From assembly GCA_030068145.1 (NCBI GenBank), contig JAPJBO010000369.1, forward strand, positions 62,001 to 126,000: a stretch of DNA of 64,000 bases. Direction: 5' to 3'. A program made the translations under genes and the position numbers. Numbering within the stretch: the stretch's first letter is position 1; each line of letters begins with the position of its first letter. Shown piece after piece: positions 1 through 9,477 of the stretch. The notes beneath the pieces are model-generated. The model was given only the letters and a program-made list of their open reading frames with translations, made no database searches and had not been told where the DNA came from. This DNA is from Diplonema papillatum (taxonomy: Eukaryota; Euglenozoa; Diplonemea; Diplonemida; Diplonemidae).

Positions 1-58
1 ACGTTAATAACGGCGGATTACAGCTGGAACGGTTTGATGACGGACCGGGTAGAACCTG

Positions 59-385
59 GGACTGTCTCCACAGTCTTTGCATTTCCAAGGTTTCCAGGAG
101 GGAGGGTGTTGTGGGTTCGTGCGGGATGTTGCGACGGTAGTGGAGTGCTTGTTCTGTAAGAGTCACGTGGTAACCCCTGTGCACGTGCTGGACACCGAGA
201 GGTTCCAGCAGCGGCCCGGCTGGCCCGCGAAGCCGCGGGACCAGCAGCAGGAGTCCCTGGTCAAGGCGCAGACTCACGTCGCGTCGCTCGGGTACGTCAC
301 GCGGCCTTGCCCCTTCTGCGTCGAGCTCTTCACCGGCCGCGCCTTGCAGGCTTCGCCTCGGCGCCGCTGGGTGCGCCGACTCGAA
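59..385 (+). pseudogene. Truncated upstream copy of the first exon of the CxxC-protein gene
   Basis: This stretch repeats, with many substitutions, the sequence starting at about 645 (shared CTCCACAGTCTT-type acceptor, then the CLFCKSH and CPFCVEL coding parts). It keeps an open frame to about 330 and then drifts out of frame where the intact gene continues. It has no matching downstream exon. I read it as a 5' partial tandem duplicate of the gene at 654-6462. Confidence 0.7.
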
Positions 386-653
386 CGAAGCCGTTGCAGC
401 AATACCAGTACCTCAAGTGTCCTGCACGTAGCTCGAGTATACGCACTAAGTGTTCCATTTTAGGGAACATGTAGTGCCAGGGTTCCAAAGATGTAACACT
501 CAGCGAGCACCCAAGAAACTTAGTGCTACAGCAGACGAGCATGTAGTGTACGGATCCACCAGGATCTCTATTCTAGTATCCTACACGTAGCTTAAGTATC
601 CTTATACAAGACAATAAACTACCAGAGTCTTAACACAAGAAGTGTCTCCACAG

Positions 654-1384
654 TCTTCGCATTTCCACGAAATATCAAGGAGGGAGGGTGTTGTGAGTTT
701 ATGCGGCGCGATGTTGCAACGGTAGTGGAGTGCTTGTTTTGTAAGAGTCACGTGGTGACCCCTGTGCACGTGCTGGACACCGAGAGGTTCCAGCAGCGGC
801 CCGGCTGGCCCGCGAAGCCGCAGGACCAGCAGCAGGAGTTCCTGGTCGAGGTGCAGGCCCACGTCGCGTCGCTCGGGTACGTCACGCGGCCTTGCCCCTT
901 CTGCGTCGAGCTCTGCACCGGCCGCCCTTGGGCAGACTTCGTCTCAGCGCAGCTCGACCGGGTGCCGACCGATGCGAAGGAAGCCTACACGCCGTTTTTC
1001 CCGTGCAAATTCGTCTCTTACGACCCGACAGAACCACCCCCTGTATACGTCGATTCATCCCCCCACCCCGGGTCCTCGAAGCCCAAGTGGACCCTCTCGG
1101 AAGGCGTCGGCCCCCCCACGCTTGAGCTCGACCGCAGCCACAGCGGCAAGCTCTACAAGAAGAGCTACCGAGCATGCGGCTTGACCGGCGACCTGCTGTC
1201 CTCGGTCGAGATCCAAGCGGCCGACGAAAAGTCCGGCGTCGTGCTGCCCACCCAGCCGCAGGTGGCCGCGGCGCAGGCCCTGTTCGACCAGGCGTACTGG
1301 AAGGCGGGGGAAAACGTCACGAAGCTGCTCGGGGCCATACACCAGCACTTCTGCCCGGTCCTGCTGTCCATCGAAGACTTTACA
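654..1384 (+). CDS. CxxC-protein gene, exon 1
   Basis: The frame is open throughout, with ATG at 701 and coding-type composition. The exon ends at a GTATGC donor after the residues IEDFT. The copy at 59-385 matches this exon, including its upstream CCACAG, which favours an acceptor at 652-653 over a start at 701. Confidence 0.55.
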
Positions 1385-4300
1385 GTATGCGCCGCGCAGT
1401 GCTTTCTCGTGCGTCCCCCTTTTTGAGAGGTTTACACCCCTGCACGAGAAACCTTTGTCTTTCTTATAGGCTGCCAGGGAAAGCTGCTGCGCGAGAGCCA
1501 AGCTTCCCGTGTTCGGCGGTACCGCAGAGCCACGGGCCTACGGGTCAAGTGGCTGCCGATTTCCCAAACTAAAGCATCAAGGCGTGGCGCACCTTGGGGC
1601 TTGGCGCTTGCGCTGAACACAAGCTCGTCGAGACGGTCAGCCACAGGGCAGAGCGGACGGGGTCGTAGCACTGTGCTGCCAGCAACTAGCGATGGGAGGA
1701 GGAGCAACGAGTGGTTCGGGGGGGTTTTCTACTTCCTCTAAACGTCCCCGCGGAACGAAGGCAGATCCGTCGAACGGTTTATTTGTGGTAACCGGCGCTA
1801 TTGAAATGGTCGTAAAGTATCCGCAAGACGTACCCTTCGTTCAGTGGGTGCTGAAATTCTCCGTCGAGATGCTAAGCCGCTGCCACAGGTCGGGCGATTG
1901 CCAAAAAGAGGAGAGTGCGATCTTTCATGTCAGTTGCGGTTATCCAACTCTCAGCCCCACTTGTAAACCGGAGGCTAAAACGACGGACCTTCAAACCTCA
2001 AAGAACGCTATCAATCGTGCGGGTTGCCCTCCTACCTACAGTATATTGCGAAGGCTAAAAGACGTAGACACAAACCTGGAAATGAAACAGGGCAAGCACC
2101 AGCTTACTTTAGCGCCTTCGGCGCGTCAAGGTGGCCAATATTTCTCAGGGAATTGCTTGCGATCGCAAGGGTGAGTTGCAGGTCCACCTCTGCGGTAGGT
2201 AAACCTCGTCCTATCACCCCCCAGGGGACCCTATCATCCCGGAATCTCAAGCGAACGTTAACTCCAAAAAACGCAGATCGAGATGCAGGCGATCAAGGAC
2301 GATCCTTTCGAGGCGCTGCGGAACTTCCTTGAGCGGTACCCTCCGCCCGACGCCGGCGCGGCCGCGGCGCCTGGAGGGTCCGCGCCCAGCAAAGACGGGA
2401 CCGCCAAACCGCAGAAGCAGCAGCAGCAGCAGCCGCCGCCGACCGCCAAAAAGGCCAACTCGAAGCCAGCGCACGCCCCGTACCGCGAGGGCCGCGAGCG
2501 CGGCGACAAGCGAGAGGTGTGTGCCCGCACTTTAGCGTACCTGCACCGTGTGTGCCAGCACTTTAGCGTACCTGCACCGTGTGTGCCAGCACTTTAGCGT
2601 ACCTGCACGGTGTGTGCCCGCACTTTAGCGTACCTGCACGGTGTGTGCCCGCACTTTAGCGTACCTGCACCGTGTGTGCCAGCACTTTAGCGTACCTGCA
2701 CCGTGTGTGCCAGCACTTTAGCGTACCTGCACGGTGTGTGTGCCCGCACTTTAGCGTACCTACTGTAGCGTACCTGCACGGTGTGTGCCAGCACTTTAGC
2801 GTACCTGCACGGTGTGTGCCAGCACTTTAGCGTACCTGCACCGTGTGTGCCAGCACTTTAGCGTACCTGCACCGTGTGTGCCAGCACTTTAGCGTACCTG
2901 CACCGTGTGTGCCAGCACTTTAGCGTACCTGCACGGTGTGTGCCAGCACTTTAGCGTACCTGCACGGTGTGTGCCCGCACTTTAGCGTACCTGCACCGTG
3001 TGTGCCAGCACTTTAGCGTACCTGCACGGTGTGTGCCAGCACTTTAGCGTACCTGCACGGTGTGTGCCCGCACTTTAGCGTACCTACTTTAGCGTACCTG
3101 CACCGTGTGTGCCAGCACTTTAGCGTACCTGCACCGTGTGTGCCAGCACTTTAGCGTACCTGCACGGTGTGTGCCCGCACTTTAGCGTACCTGCACCGTG
3201 TGTGCCAGCACTTTAGCGTACCTGCACGGTGTGTGCCCGCACTTTAGCGTACCTGCACCGTGTGTGCCAGCACTTTAGCGTACCTGCACCGTGTGTGCCA
3301 GCACTTTAGCGTACCTGCACGGTGTGTGCCAGCACTTTAGCGTACCTGCACGGTGTGTGCCCGCACTTTAGCGTACCTGCACCGTGTGTGCCAGCACTTT
3401 AGCGTACCTGTGCCAGCACTTTAGCGTACCTGCACGGTGTGTGCCAGCACTTTAGCGTACCTGCACGGTGTGTGCCCGCACTTTAGCGTACCTGCACGGT
3501 GTGCCAGCACTTTAGCGTACCTGCACCGTGTGTGCCAGCACTTTAGCGTACCTGTGCCAGCACTTTAGCGTACCTGTGCCAGCACTTTAGCGTACCTGCA
3601 CGGTGTGTGCCCGCACTTTAGCGTACCTGCACCGTGTGTGCCAGCACTTTAGCGTACCTGCACGGTGTGTGCCCGCACTTTAGCGTACCTGCACCGTGTG
3701 TGCCAGCACTTTAGCGTACCTGTGCCAGCACTTTAGCGTACCTGCACGGTGTGTGCCAGCACTTTAGCGTACCTGTGCCAGCACTTTAGCGTACCTGCAC
3801 CGTGTGTGCCAGCACTTTAGCGTACCTGTGCCAGCACTTTAGCGTACCTGCACGGTGTGTGCCCGCACTTTAGCGTACCTGCACCGTGTGTGCCAGCACT
3901 TTAGCGTACCTGTGCCAGCACTTTAGCGTACCTGCACGGTGTGTGCCCGCACTTTAGCGTACCTGCACCGTGTGTGCCAGCACTTTAGCGTACCTGTGCC
4001 AGCACTTTAGCGTACCTGCACGGTGTGTGCCAGCACTTTAGCGTACCTGCACGGTGTGTGCCCGCACTTTAGCGTACCTGCACGTGTGTGCCAGCACTTT
4101 AGCGTACCTGCACCGTGTGTGCCAGCACTTTAGCGTACCTGCACGGTGTGTGCCCGCACTTTAGCGTACCTGCACCGTGTGTGCCAGCACTTTAGCGTAC
4201 CTGCACGGTGTGTGCCCGCACTTTAGCGTACCTGCACCGTGTGTGCCAGCACTTTAGCGTACCTGCACGGTGTGTGCCAGCACTTTAGCGTACCTGCACC

Positions 4301-6462
4301 GTGTGTGCCCGCACTTTAGCGTACCTACTTTAGCGTACCTGCACCGTGTGTGCCAGCACTTTAGCGTACCTGCACGGTGTGTGCCCGCACTTTAGCGTAC
4401 CTGCACCGTGTGTGCCAGCACTTTAGCGTACCTGTGCCAGCACCTTAGCGTACCTGCACGGTGTGTGCCCGCACTTTAGCGTACCTGCACGGTGTGTGCC
4501 CGCACTTTAGCGTACCTGCACCGTGTGTGCCAGCACTTTAGCGTACCTGTGCCAGCACTTTAGCGTACCTGCACGGTGTGTGCCCGCACTTTAGCGTACC
4601 TGCACCGTGTGTGCCAGCACTTTAGCGTACCTGTGCCAGCACTTTAGCGTACCTGCACGGTGTGTGCCAGCACTTTAGCGTACCTGCACGGTGTGTGCCC
4701 GCACTTTAGCGTACCTGCACGGTGTGCCAGCACTTTAGCGTACCTGCACCGTGTGTGCCAGCACTTTAGCGTACCTGCACGGTGTGTGCCCGCACTTTAG
4801 CGTACCTGCACCGTGTGTGCCAGCACCTTAGCGTACCTGCACGGTGTGTGCCCGCACTTTAGCGTACCTGCACCGTGTGTGCCAGCACTTTAGCGTACCT
4901 GCACGGTGTGTGCCAGCACTTTAGCGTACCTGCACCGTGTGTGCCCGCACTTTAGCGTACCTACTTTAGCGTACCTGCACCGTGTGTGCCAGCACTTTAG
5001 CGTACCTGCACGGTGTGTGCCCGCACTTTAGCGTACCTGCACCGTGTGTGCCAGCACTTTAGCGTACCTGTGCCAGCACCTTAGCGTACCTGCACGGTGT
5101 GTGCCCGCACTTTAGCGTACCTGCACCGTGTGTGCCAGCACTTTAGCGTACCTGCACGGTGTGTGTCAGCACTTTAGCGTAAACCCCCCCCCTCGCTTAA
5201 TATTTGCATTTTTTTTTTGTAAATATTATGAGGTTTTGTAAATATTATGAGACTCTGCCCTTAATATTTACAAAACCCGAAATCTCACCATATCAACCCC
5301 AAGAAATGACTGACCTGCCATCACGGGAAGATGGTGTTTGCAGTGCTCGTGTGCAAGCTCCATCGTATCGGACGAAGACACTGGAGAAGGTGAAGACGCC
5401 TTCGAGGGACTGGCATCACGGGCCAGATTATCCGTTGTCCGGGCCGAGCAAGAAGCAGCCGGTGTCTTCGACGGCTTCGGAAGTTCACTATCTGGTGAGA
5501 TATCAAACATCTTGTGTTCGATGCCCTTAACCCCTGGAGAGACCAGCAGCTGAAAGAGACGCAGGGAGAACAATGGTGCCAAGAAGCGTGCACGTTTAAC
5601 AGAACCGACCATCTAATCCACAAATAACGCTAGAATACTGCAAAGATGAAGTTGGCGGCCGCCACGTGGAGCACGGCACTGCAGAAAGCTCGTGCAGCAG
5701 GTACTCCCAGGAAGGAAAGTTGCTCGTCAAAAAAAAAAAAAATGGAAAATGTAAATATTAAGAAAATGTAAATAATAAGAGATTTTGTAAATATGAAGAG
5801 AATGCAAATATTAGAAAAATGTAAATATTAAGCGACGGGGGGGTTTACCTACTTTAGCGTACCTGCACCGTGTGTGCCAGCACTTTAGCGTACCTGCACG
5901 GTGTGTGCCAGCACTTTAGCGTACCTGCACGGTGTGTGCCAGCACTTTAGCGTACCTGCACCGTATGTGCCAGCACTTTAGCGTACCTGCACCGTGTGTG
6001 CCAGCACTTTAGCGTACCTGCACGGTGTGTGCCCGCACTTTAGCGTACCTGCACCGTGTGTGCCAGCACTTTAGCGTACCTGCACGGTGTGTGCCAGCAC
6101 TTTAGCGTACCTGCACGGTGTGTGCCCGCACTTTAGCGTACACAACTCTTTCAACCCTCCGCCCTACCCAGGCCTCTACGGTCAACCGGAGACTTTAAAA
6201 AATACCGACCATCTAATCCACAAATAACACTAAAAAAACTGTCCCGTGACGAGTTTGAAATATGGCCGGGCCACCGACCTCAAAGCGAACACGGGTTCGA
6301 CAGCAACATCGAATACGGCCATGTTCTGTTAGCAATCACTGCACCGCAGAGCAGGTTGCATTCACCCGCACGCACACCACACAGCAAGCCCGGCTTCTCG
6401 CTGCCGACATTCAAGACCAGTACGAGACGGCGCAAGCCTTCTCGAAGGAAAAGAAGCGGTAG
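654..6462 (+). CDS. Unrecognised CxxC-motif protein, three exons (654-1384, 2277-2516, 6355-6462)
   Basis: I do not recognise the family. Exon 1 encodes two CxxC pairs (CLFCKSH near the start and CPFCVELC about 60 residues later), which suggests a zinc-binding module. It stops at ACA|GTATGCGCC. Exon 2 follows the acceptor AACGCAG and encodes an Ala/Pro/Gln/Lys-rich, probably disordered stretch ending KRE|GTGTGTGCC. A phase-compatible last exon may follow GCAGAGCAG at 6354 and encode 35 residues ending KEKKR before TAG. Exons 1-2 and 2-3 join in phase 0. The 5' end is uncertain: an ATG lies at 701, but the frame is open back to a possible acceptor at 652-653. Intron 2 is 3.8 kb and mostly minisatellite. 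The link to exon 3 is inference; the exon 1-2 link is moderately supported. Confidence 0.5.
1472..1690 (-). repeat. Dispersed ~260-bp repeat, family A, inverted and truncated copy
   Basis: Reverse complement of the repeat at 26502-26764, 50087-50353 and 52968-53226 (shared parts include GGGAAATCGGTAGCCACTTG and GACGAGCTTGTGTTCAGC when read on the minus strand). It lies in intron 1 of the CxxC-protein gene, just after a decoy acceptor CTTATAG. It has no coding capacity; its size and dispersion are SINE-like. Confidence 0.75.
1795..1920 (+). mobile_element. 3' fragment of the (CT)n-tailed non-LTR retrotransposon
   Basis: The bases resemble codons for the C-terminus of the reverse transcriptase ORF at 53658-56771 and the copy at 18324-18770: TATCCGCAAGACGTACCCTT, then a KFSVEML-like stretch and an AIAKKRRA-like basic run. 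No tail or target duplication is visible. Confidence 0.6.
2277..2516 (+). CDS. CxxC-protein gene, exon 2
   Basis: These are 80 codons in phase 0 between acceptor CAG (2274-2276) and donor GTGTGTGCC (2517). The product is low-complexity: a Pro/Ala stretch, a run of five Gln, then Lys/Arg-rich sequence. The donor is the first unit of the long 31-bp repeat array that follows. Confidence 0.55.
2517..5181 (+). repeat. 31-bp minisatellite built on a 5' splice site
   Basis: Some 80-90 head-to-tail units made of GTGTGTGCCAGCACTTTAG then CGTACCTGCACC. A shorter 22-bp version lacks CACCGTGTG, and there are rarer ACTTTAGCGTACCT inserts. Two linked variants alternate irregularly (CACC...CCAGC and CACG...CCCGC). 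The first unit starts exactly at the exon 2 donor of the CxxC-protein gene. Every unit therefore carries a donor-like GTGTGTGCC and an acceptor-like CTTTAG 19 bases apart. Confidence 0.95.
5182..5845. mobile_element. 664-bp inverted-repeat element with TA target duplication
   Basis: The element interrupts the minisatellite. Left end AACCCCCCCCCTCGCTTAAT and right end (reverse complement) AACCCCCCCGTCGCTTAATA are near-identical, and both continue into A/T-rich repeats of GTAAATATTA type. TA flanks both sides (5180-5181 and 5846-5847). Removing the element and one TA restores the unit ...TTTAGCGTACCTACTTTAG seen elsewhere in the array. The core (5290-5730) is GC-richer and holds an open stretch (5338-5553) and a motif also seen at 6203-6235. 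No transposase is visible, so it is non-autonomous. Confidence 0.85.
5846..6143 (+). repeat. Continuation of the 31-bp minisatellite
   Basis: About nine more units of the same array resume directly after the inserted element and end at TTTAGCGTACACAACTC. Confidence 0.95.
6355..6462 (+). CDS. Possible last exon of the CxxC-protein gene
   Basis: After CAG at 6352-6354 a phase-0 frame encodes a helical, charged segment (LLAADIQDQYETAQAF) ending KEKKR and TAG. It would complete the frame left open at 2516. No family match supports it, so the assignment rests on phase and composition. Confidence 0.35.
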   Translation, partial: VAFTRTHTTQQARLLAADIQDQYETAQAFSKEKKR

Positions 6463-7140
6463 TGCGGCATCGTTGCAAACCGGTGGTTCCGCGAAGACGG
6501 CCAGTCAGGGGTTCAGAAGAACAAGGAACAGTCGCGTCGCGTGAGCGGTATCGAGAAAAGAGGGGCGCATCTTGGGGTCAAACCGCAACTTCGCATTTCT
6601 TCGCTTTCGTCACGGCCGAGATGGGTCGGTCCTGCTTTAAGGGCGCGCCAGAACAGTGATCGCGTAATGAAGAACTTCAACAAGCGCACGAAGCGATTGA
6701 GCGGTTCAAAGAAGGCGAGCAGGCGCTTCCGGTCTTGGGTCGTCGGAACTACCGAGACCCGGCAGTTTTATCGTTGCCAACACAGCCAAGCTCGCGAAGT
6801 TATAAAGTGATGGTTGGACTAGTGTATGCGTATTCTTCCGGCAACTACGCCGAATTGCGGGAGTACACCCTTGTACATACGCCTACACCGTCTCGGATAC
6901 TGTTCTTTCTGACACTGTGGGCCGTCCAACAGGGCACATAACGTTAACCGCACGGCTTGCGCACTGGGTCCCGACTCCCGCAATCCTGAGAGTGCCCAAT
7001 TGCGGGAGTACACCTTTGTACATTCGCCTACACCGTCTCGGATACTGTTCTTTCTGACACGGTGGGCCGTCCAACACGGCTTGCGCACCAAGAGAAGGAG
7101 GGGGACGCGACCCAGAGACCCGGGCTAAGTAGCTTGGAAC
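6463..7140 (+). other. Non-genic stretch with two ~150-bp direct repeats
   Basis: After the possible stop at 6462 the sequence looks like decayed coding DNA (short helical pieces in several frames), with no family recognised. From 6848 to 7095 a unit containing TACACCGTCTCGGATACTGT occurs twice in tandem. A shorter third echo (GCACGGCTTGCGCACTG) lies at 7197-7250. Confidence 0.6.
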
Positions 7141-7944
7141 TAGTGTGATGGACCTTTCTACGGAGGGGCTCACGCACTCAAAGATCGACTTATGCGCACG
7201 GCTTGCGCACTGCGCCAGAAGGGGTCTCGACTCCGCAATCTTGAGAGTGCTGCCGGACACGTGGGGCTTCTCGCTCAGCGTCGAGAGATCCTTTTCGGGT
7301 ACACGCGCTTTGTGGGTTTGTTCTCAGCTGGCTTCCCCGGTTTCCCATCCATCAGCTTCCATCCGGAAATGGTACCGGAATACAGGTGAAAACGGTTTGC
7401 TCCGAAGCCTAAGCGTAGTCGTTAACCGCGGCAGGCGAAGCTTGGACCAGACTTGCTAAGTGCAGTCCAACCCTCCGCCCTTAGCAATGAACAGTCGCCT
7501 GACAAGCCCAACTCACACCGCTGTCCTGGCCGACAATCTGGCTCCGCGCTTATGGGCACGATAATGATGGTCCGCCTTATGCGTCTGTGGCTTCAAGGAC
7601 CGAAACACCGCTCGCTGCGTCGCCAGTGTTCTTGTTCACGCCAAAATACCTTCCTCCACACCTCTTTCTGTTGCAAACGTCAGATCACAGGGTCGCCCCC
7701 ACACGCCCTCCCACACCTGATAACCTGCTAACCAAAGTTCAGCAGAGGCATGCTCTGCTCAAGCACCTGTGAGTACGAAATACTCAAGGCTCGCTGCCCT
7801 GGGAGCCATTCCTATCCGCGTGTTTCGCGCTCGGCACAGTGCGACTCCCTAGCTAGCCCTCATTTGCCACTGCCCACACATACACCCGTCTTCTGAGGGT
7901 TCTAGCTGCATTTTACTGCCGTATGCACATCCGATCAAAGGTCA
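7141..7944 (+). other. Spacer with a diverged family-B repeat
   Basis: There is no convincing gene. At about 7485-7625 there is a diverged copy of the ~180-bp dispersed repeat best seen at 20829-21012 (shared CAGTCGCCTGACAAGC, TGGTCCGCCTTATG and AGGACCGAAACAC). Confidence 0.55.
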
Positions 7945-8965
7945 AAGCCAGACGTGAATTCGAGCAGGCTGCAGCCAGCCTTGAAGTAGAGCAGGCTGAA
8001 GCCAGGCTTGAATTCAAGCAGACCGCAGCCAGACTTGAAGTGAAGCAGTCTGAAGTCAGACTTGAAGTGAAGCAGTCTGAAGTCAGACTTGAAATGAAGC
8101 AGTCTGAAGTCAGACTTGAAGTAGAGCAGGCTGAGTCAGGCTGCAGCCAGACTTGAAGTGGAGCAGGCTGAGTCAGAATTGAATTCGAGCAGTCTGAAGT
8201 CAGACTTGAAGTGAAGCAGTCTGAAGTCAGACTTGAAGTGAAGCAGTCTGAAGTCAGACTTGAAGTGAAGCAGTCTGAAGTCAGACTTGAAGTGAAGCAG
8301 TCTGAAGTCAGACTTGAAGTGAAGCAGTCTGAAGTCAGACTTGAAGTGAAGCAGTCTGAAGTCAGACTTGAAGTGAAGCAGTCTGAAGTCAGACTTGAAG
8401 TGAAGCAGTCTGAAGTCAGACTTGAAGTGAAGCAGTCTGAAGTCAGACTTGAAGTGAAGCAGTCTGAAGTCAGACTTGAAGTGAAGCAGTCTGAAGTCAG
8501 ACTTGAAGTGAAGCAGTCTGAAGTCAGACTTGAAGTGAAGCAGTCTGAAGTCAGACTTGAAGTGAAGCAGTCTGAAGTCAGACTTGAAGTGAAGCAGTCT
8601 GAAGTCAGACTTGAAGTGAAGCAGTCTGAAGTCAGACTTGAAGTGAAGCAGTCTGAAGTCAGACTTGAAGTGAAGCAGTCTGAAGTCAGACTTGAAGTGA
8701 AGCAGTCTGAAGTCAGACTTGAAGTGAAGCAGTCTGAAGTCAGACTTGAAGTGAAGCAGTCTGAAGTCAGACTTGAAGTGAAGCAGTCTGAAGTCAGACT
8801 TGAAGTGAAGCAGTCTGAAGTCAGACTTGAGGTAGAGCAGGCCGAGTCAGGCTGCAGCCAGACTTGAAGTGGAGCAGGCTGAGTCAGAATTGAATTCGAG
8901 CAGTCTGAAGTCAGACTTGAAGTGAAGCAGTCTGAAGTCAGGCTTGAAGTAGAGCAGGCCGCAAC
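7945..8965 (+). repeat. 27-bp minisatellite (VKQSEVRLE unit)
   Basis: Perfect or near-perfect 27-bp units of GAAGTGAAGCAGTCTGAAGT plus CAGACTT run from about 8205 to 8830, with variant units on either side. The unit is a multiple of three and stop-free in one frame on each strand, so long ORFs arise from the repeat alone. There is no start context, splice site or domain, so I do not call it a gene. A faint relative lies at 22645-22710. Confidence 0.9.
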
Positions 8966-9477
8966 CGAATTTGAAGTATTTAGGTAGTACTTGCGATCTG
9001 TCAGCAGTCAGGGCTGGGCTCACGGCAGCTCTGAGTGGGCTTGGTGGACCGATGCTGGAAACCGCCAGACGAGTACCTGAGCACCACACCCCCTTGTGCT
9101 GGATCAACCACACGCCTGGAAGCACCACACGTTTGCCAAACGTGCGATACAAAAAGACGATATGTCCCGTCGGAAAATGATCGTTCAATTCAACTCTCGT
9201 TTTACTACCGCGGAGGAATCATCGAACAATATTCAAATATGGGCCTCCGCCCCATATAGTGCTGGGAGCCACTAGCCGAAACGGGAATATAACCCGACGA
9301 AAACATAAACCCTCTCGCCTCGTTTTGTTGATCTCGATCATCTCTCTTTGCACCCAAGAACGGCAGTCCAAAAGCAGGCCAGGGGTTGGGGCTGGGAAGG
9401 GAAGGGGAGGGGTGGTGTTCCCGGTTCGATAAGAAAGGCAGGTTTGCGCGAAAAAGGCCTCGTTTTCTTGCGGCGGC

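Noticed and set aside
1-58. LINE fragment at the window start (ACAGCTGGAACG also occurs in the copy at 18420)
   Set aside because: Only about 12 bases match, too little to support a feature.
1456-1690. Exon starting after CTTATAG at 1468 for the CxxC gene
   Set aside because: The sequence after this AG is a family-A dispersed repeat in inverted orientation, not unique coding sequence.
5645-5703. Small exon between acceptor GCAAAG and donor GTACTC inside the minisatellite intron
   Set aside because: It lies within the 664-bp TA-flanked element, so it cannot be an ancestral exon of the surrounding gene.
2517-6143. CRISPR array
   Set aside because: Units are contiguous with no unique spacers, the genome is eukaryotic and no cas genes are present. 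The same holds for the 41-bp and 47-bp arrays.
8211-8867. 218-codon repetitive ORF (VKQSEVRLE repeats) as a coiled-coil protein gene
   Set aside because: The unit length is a multiple of three and open on both strands. There is no start context, no unique domain and no splice signals, so a minisatellite explains it.
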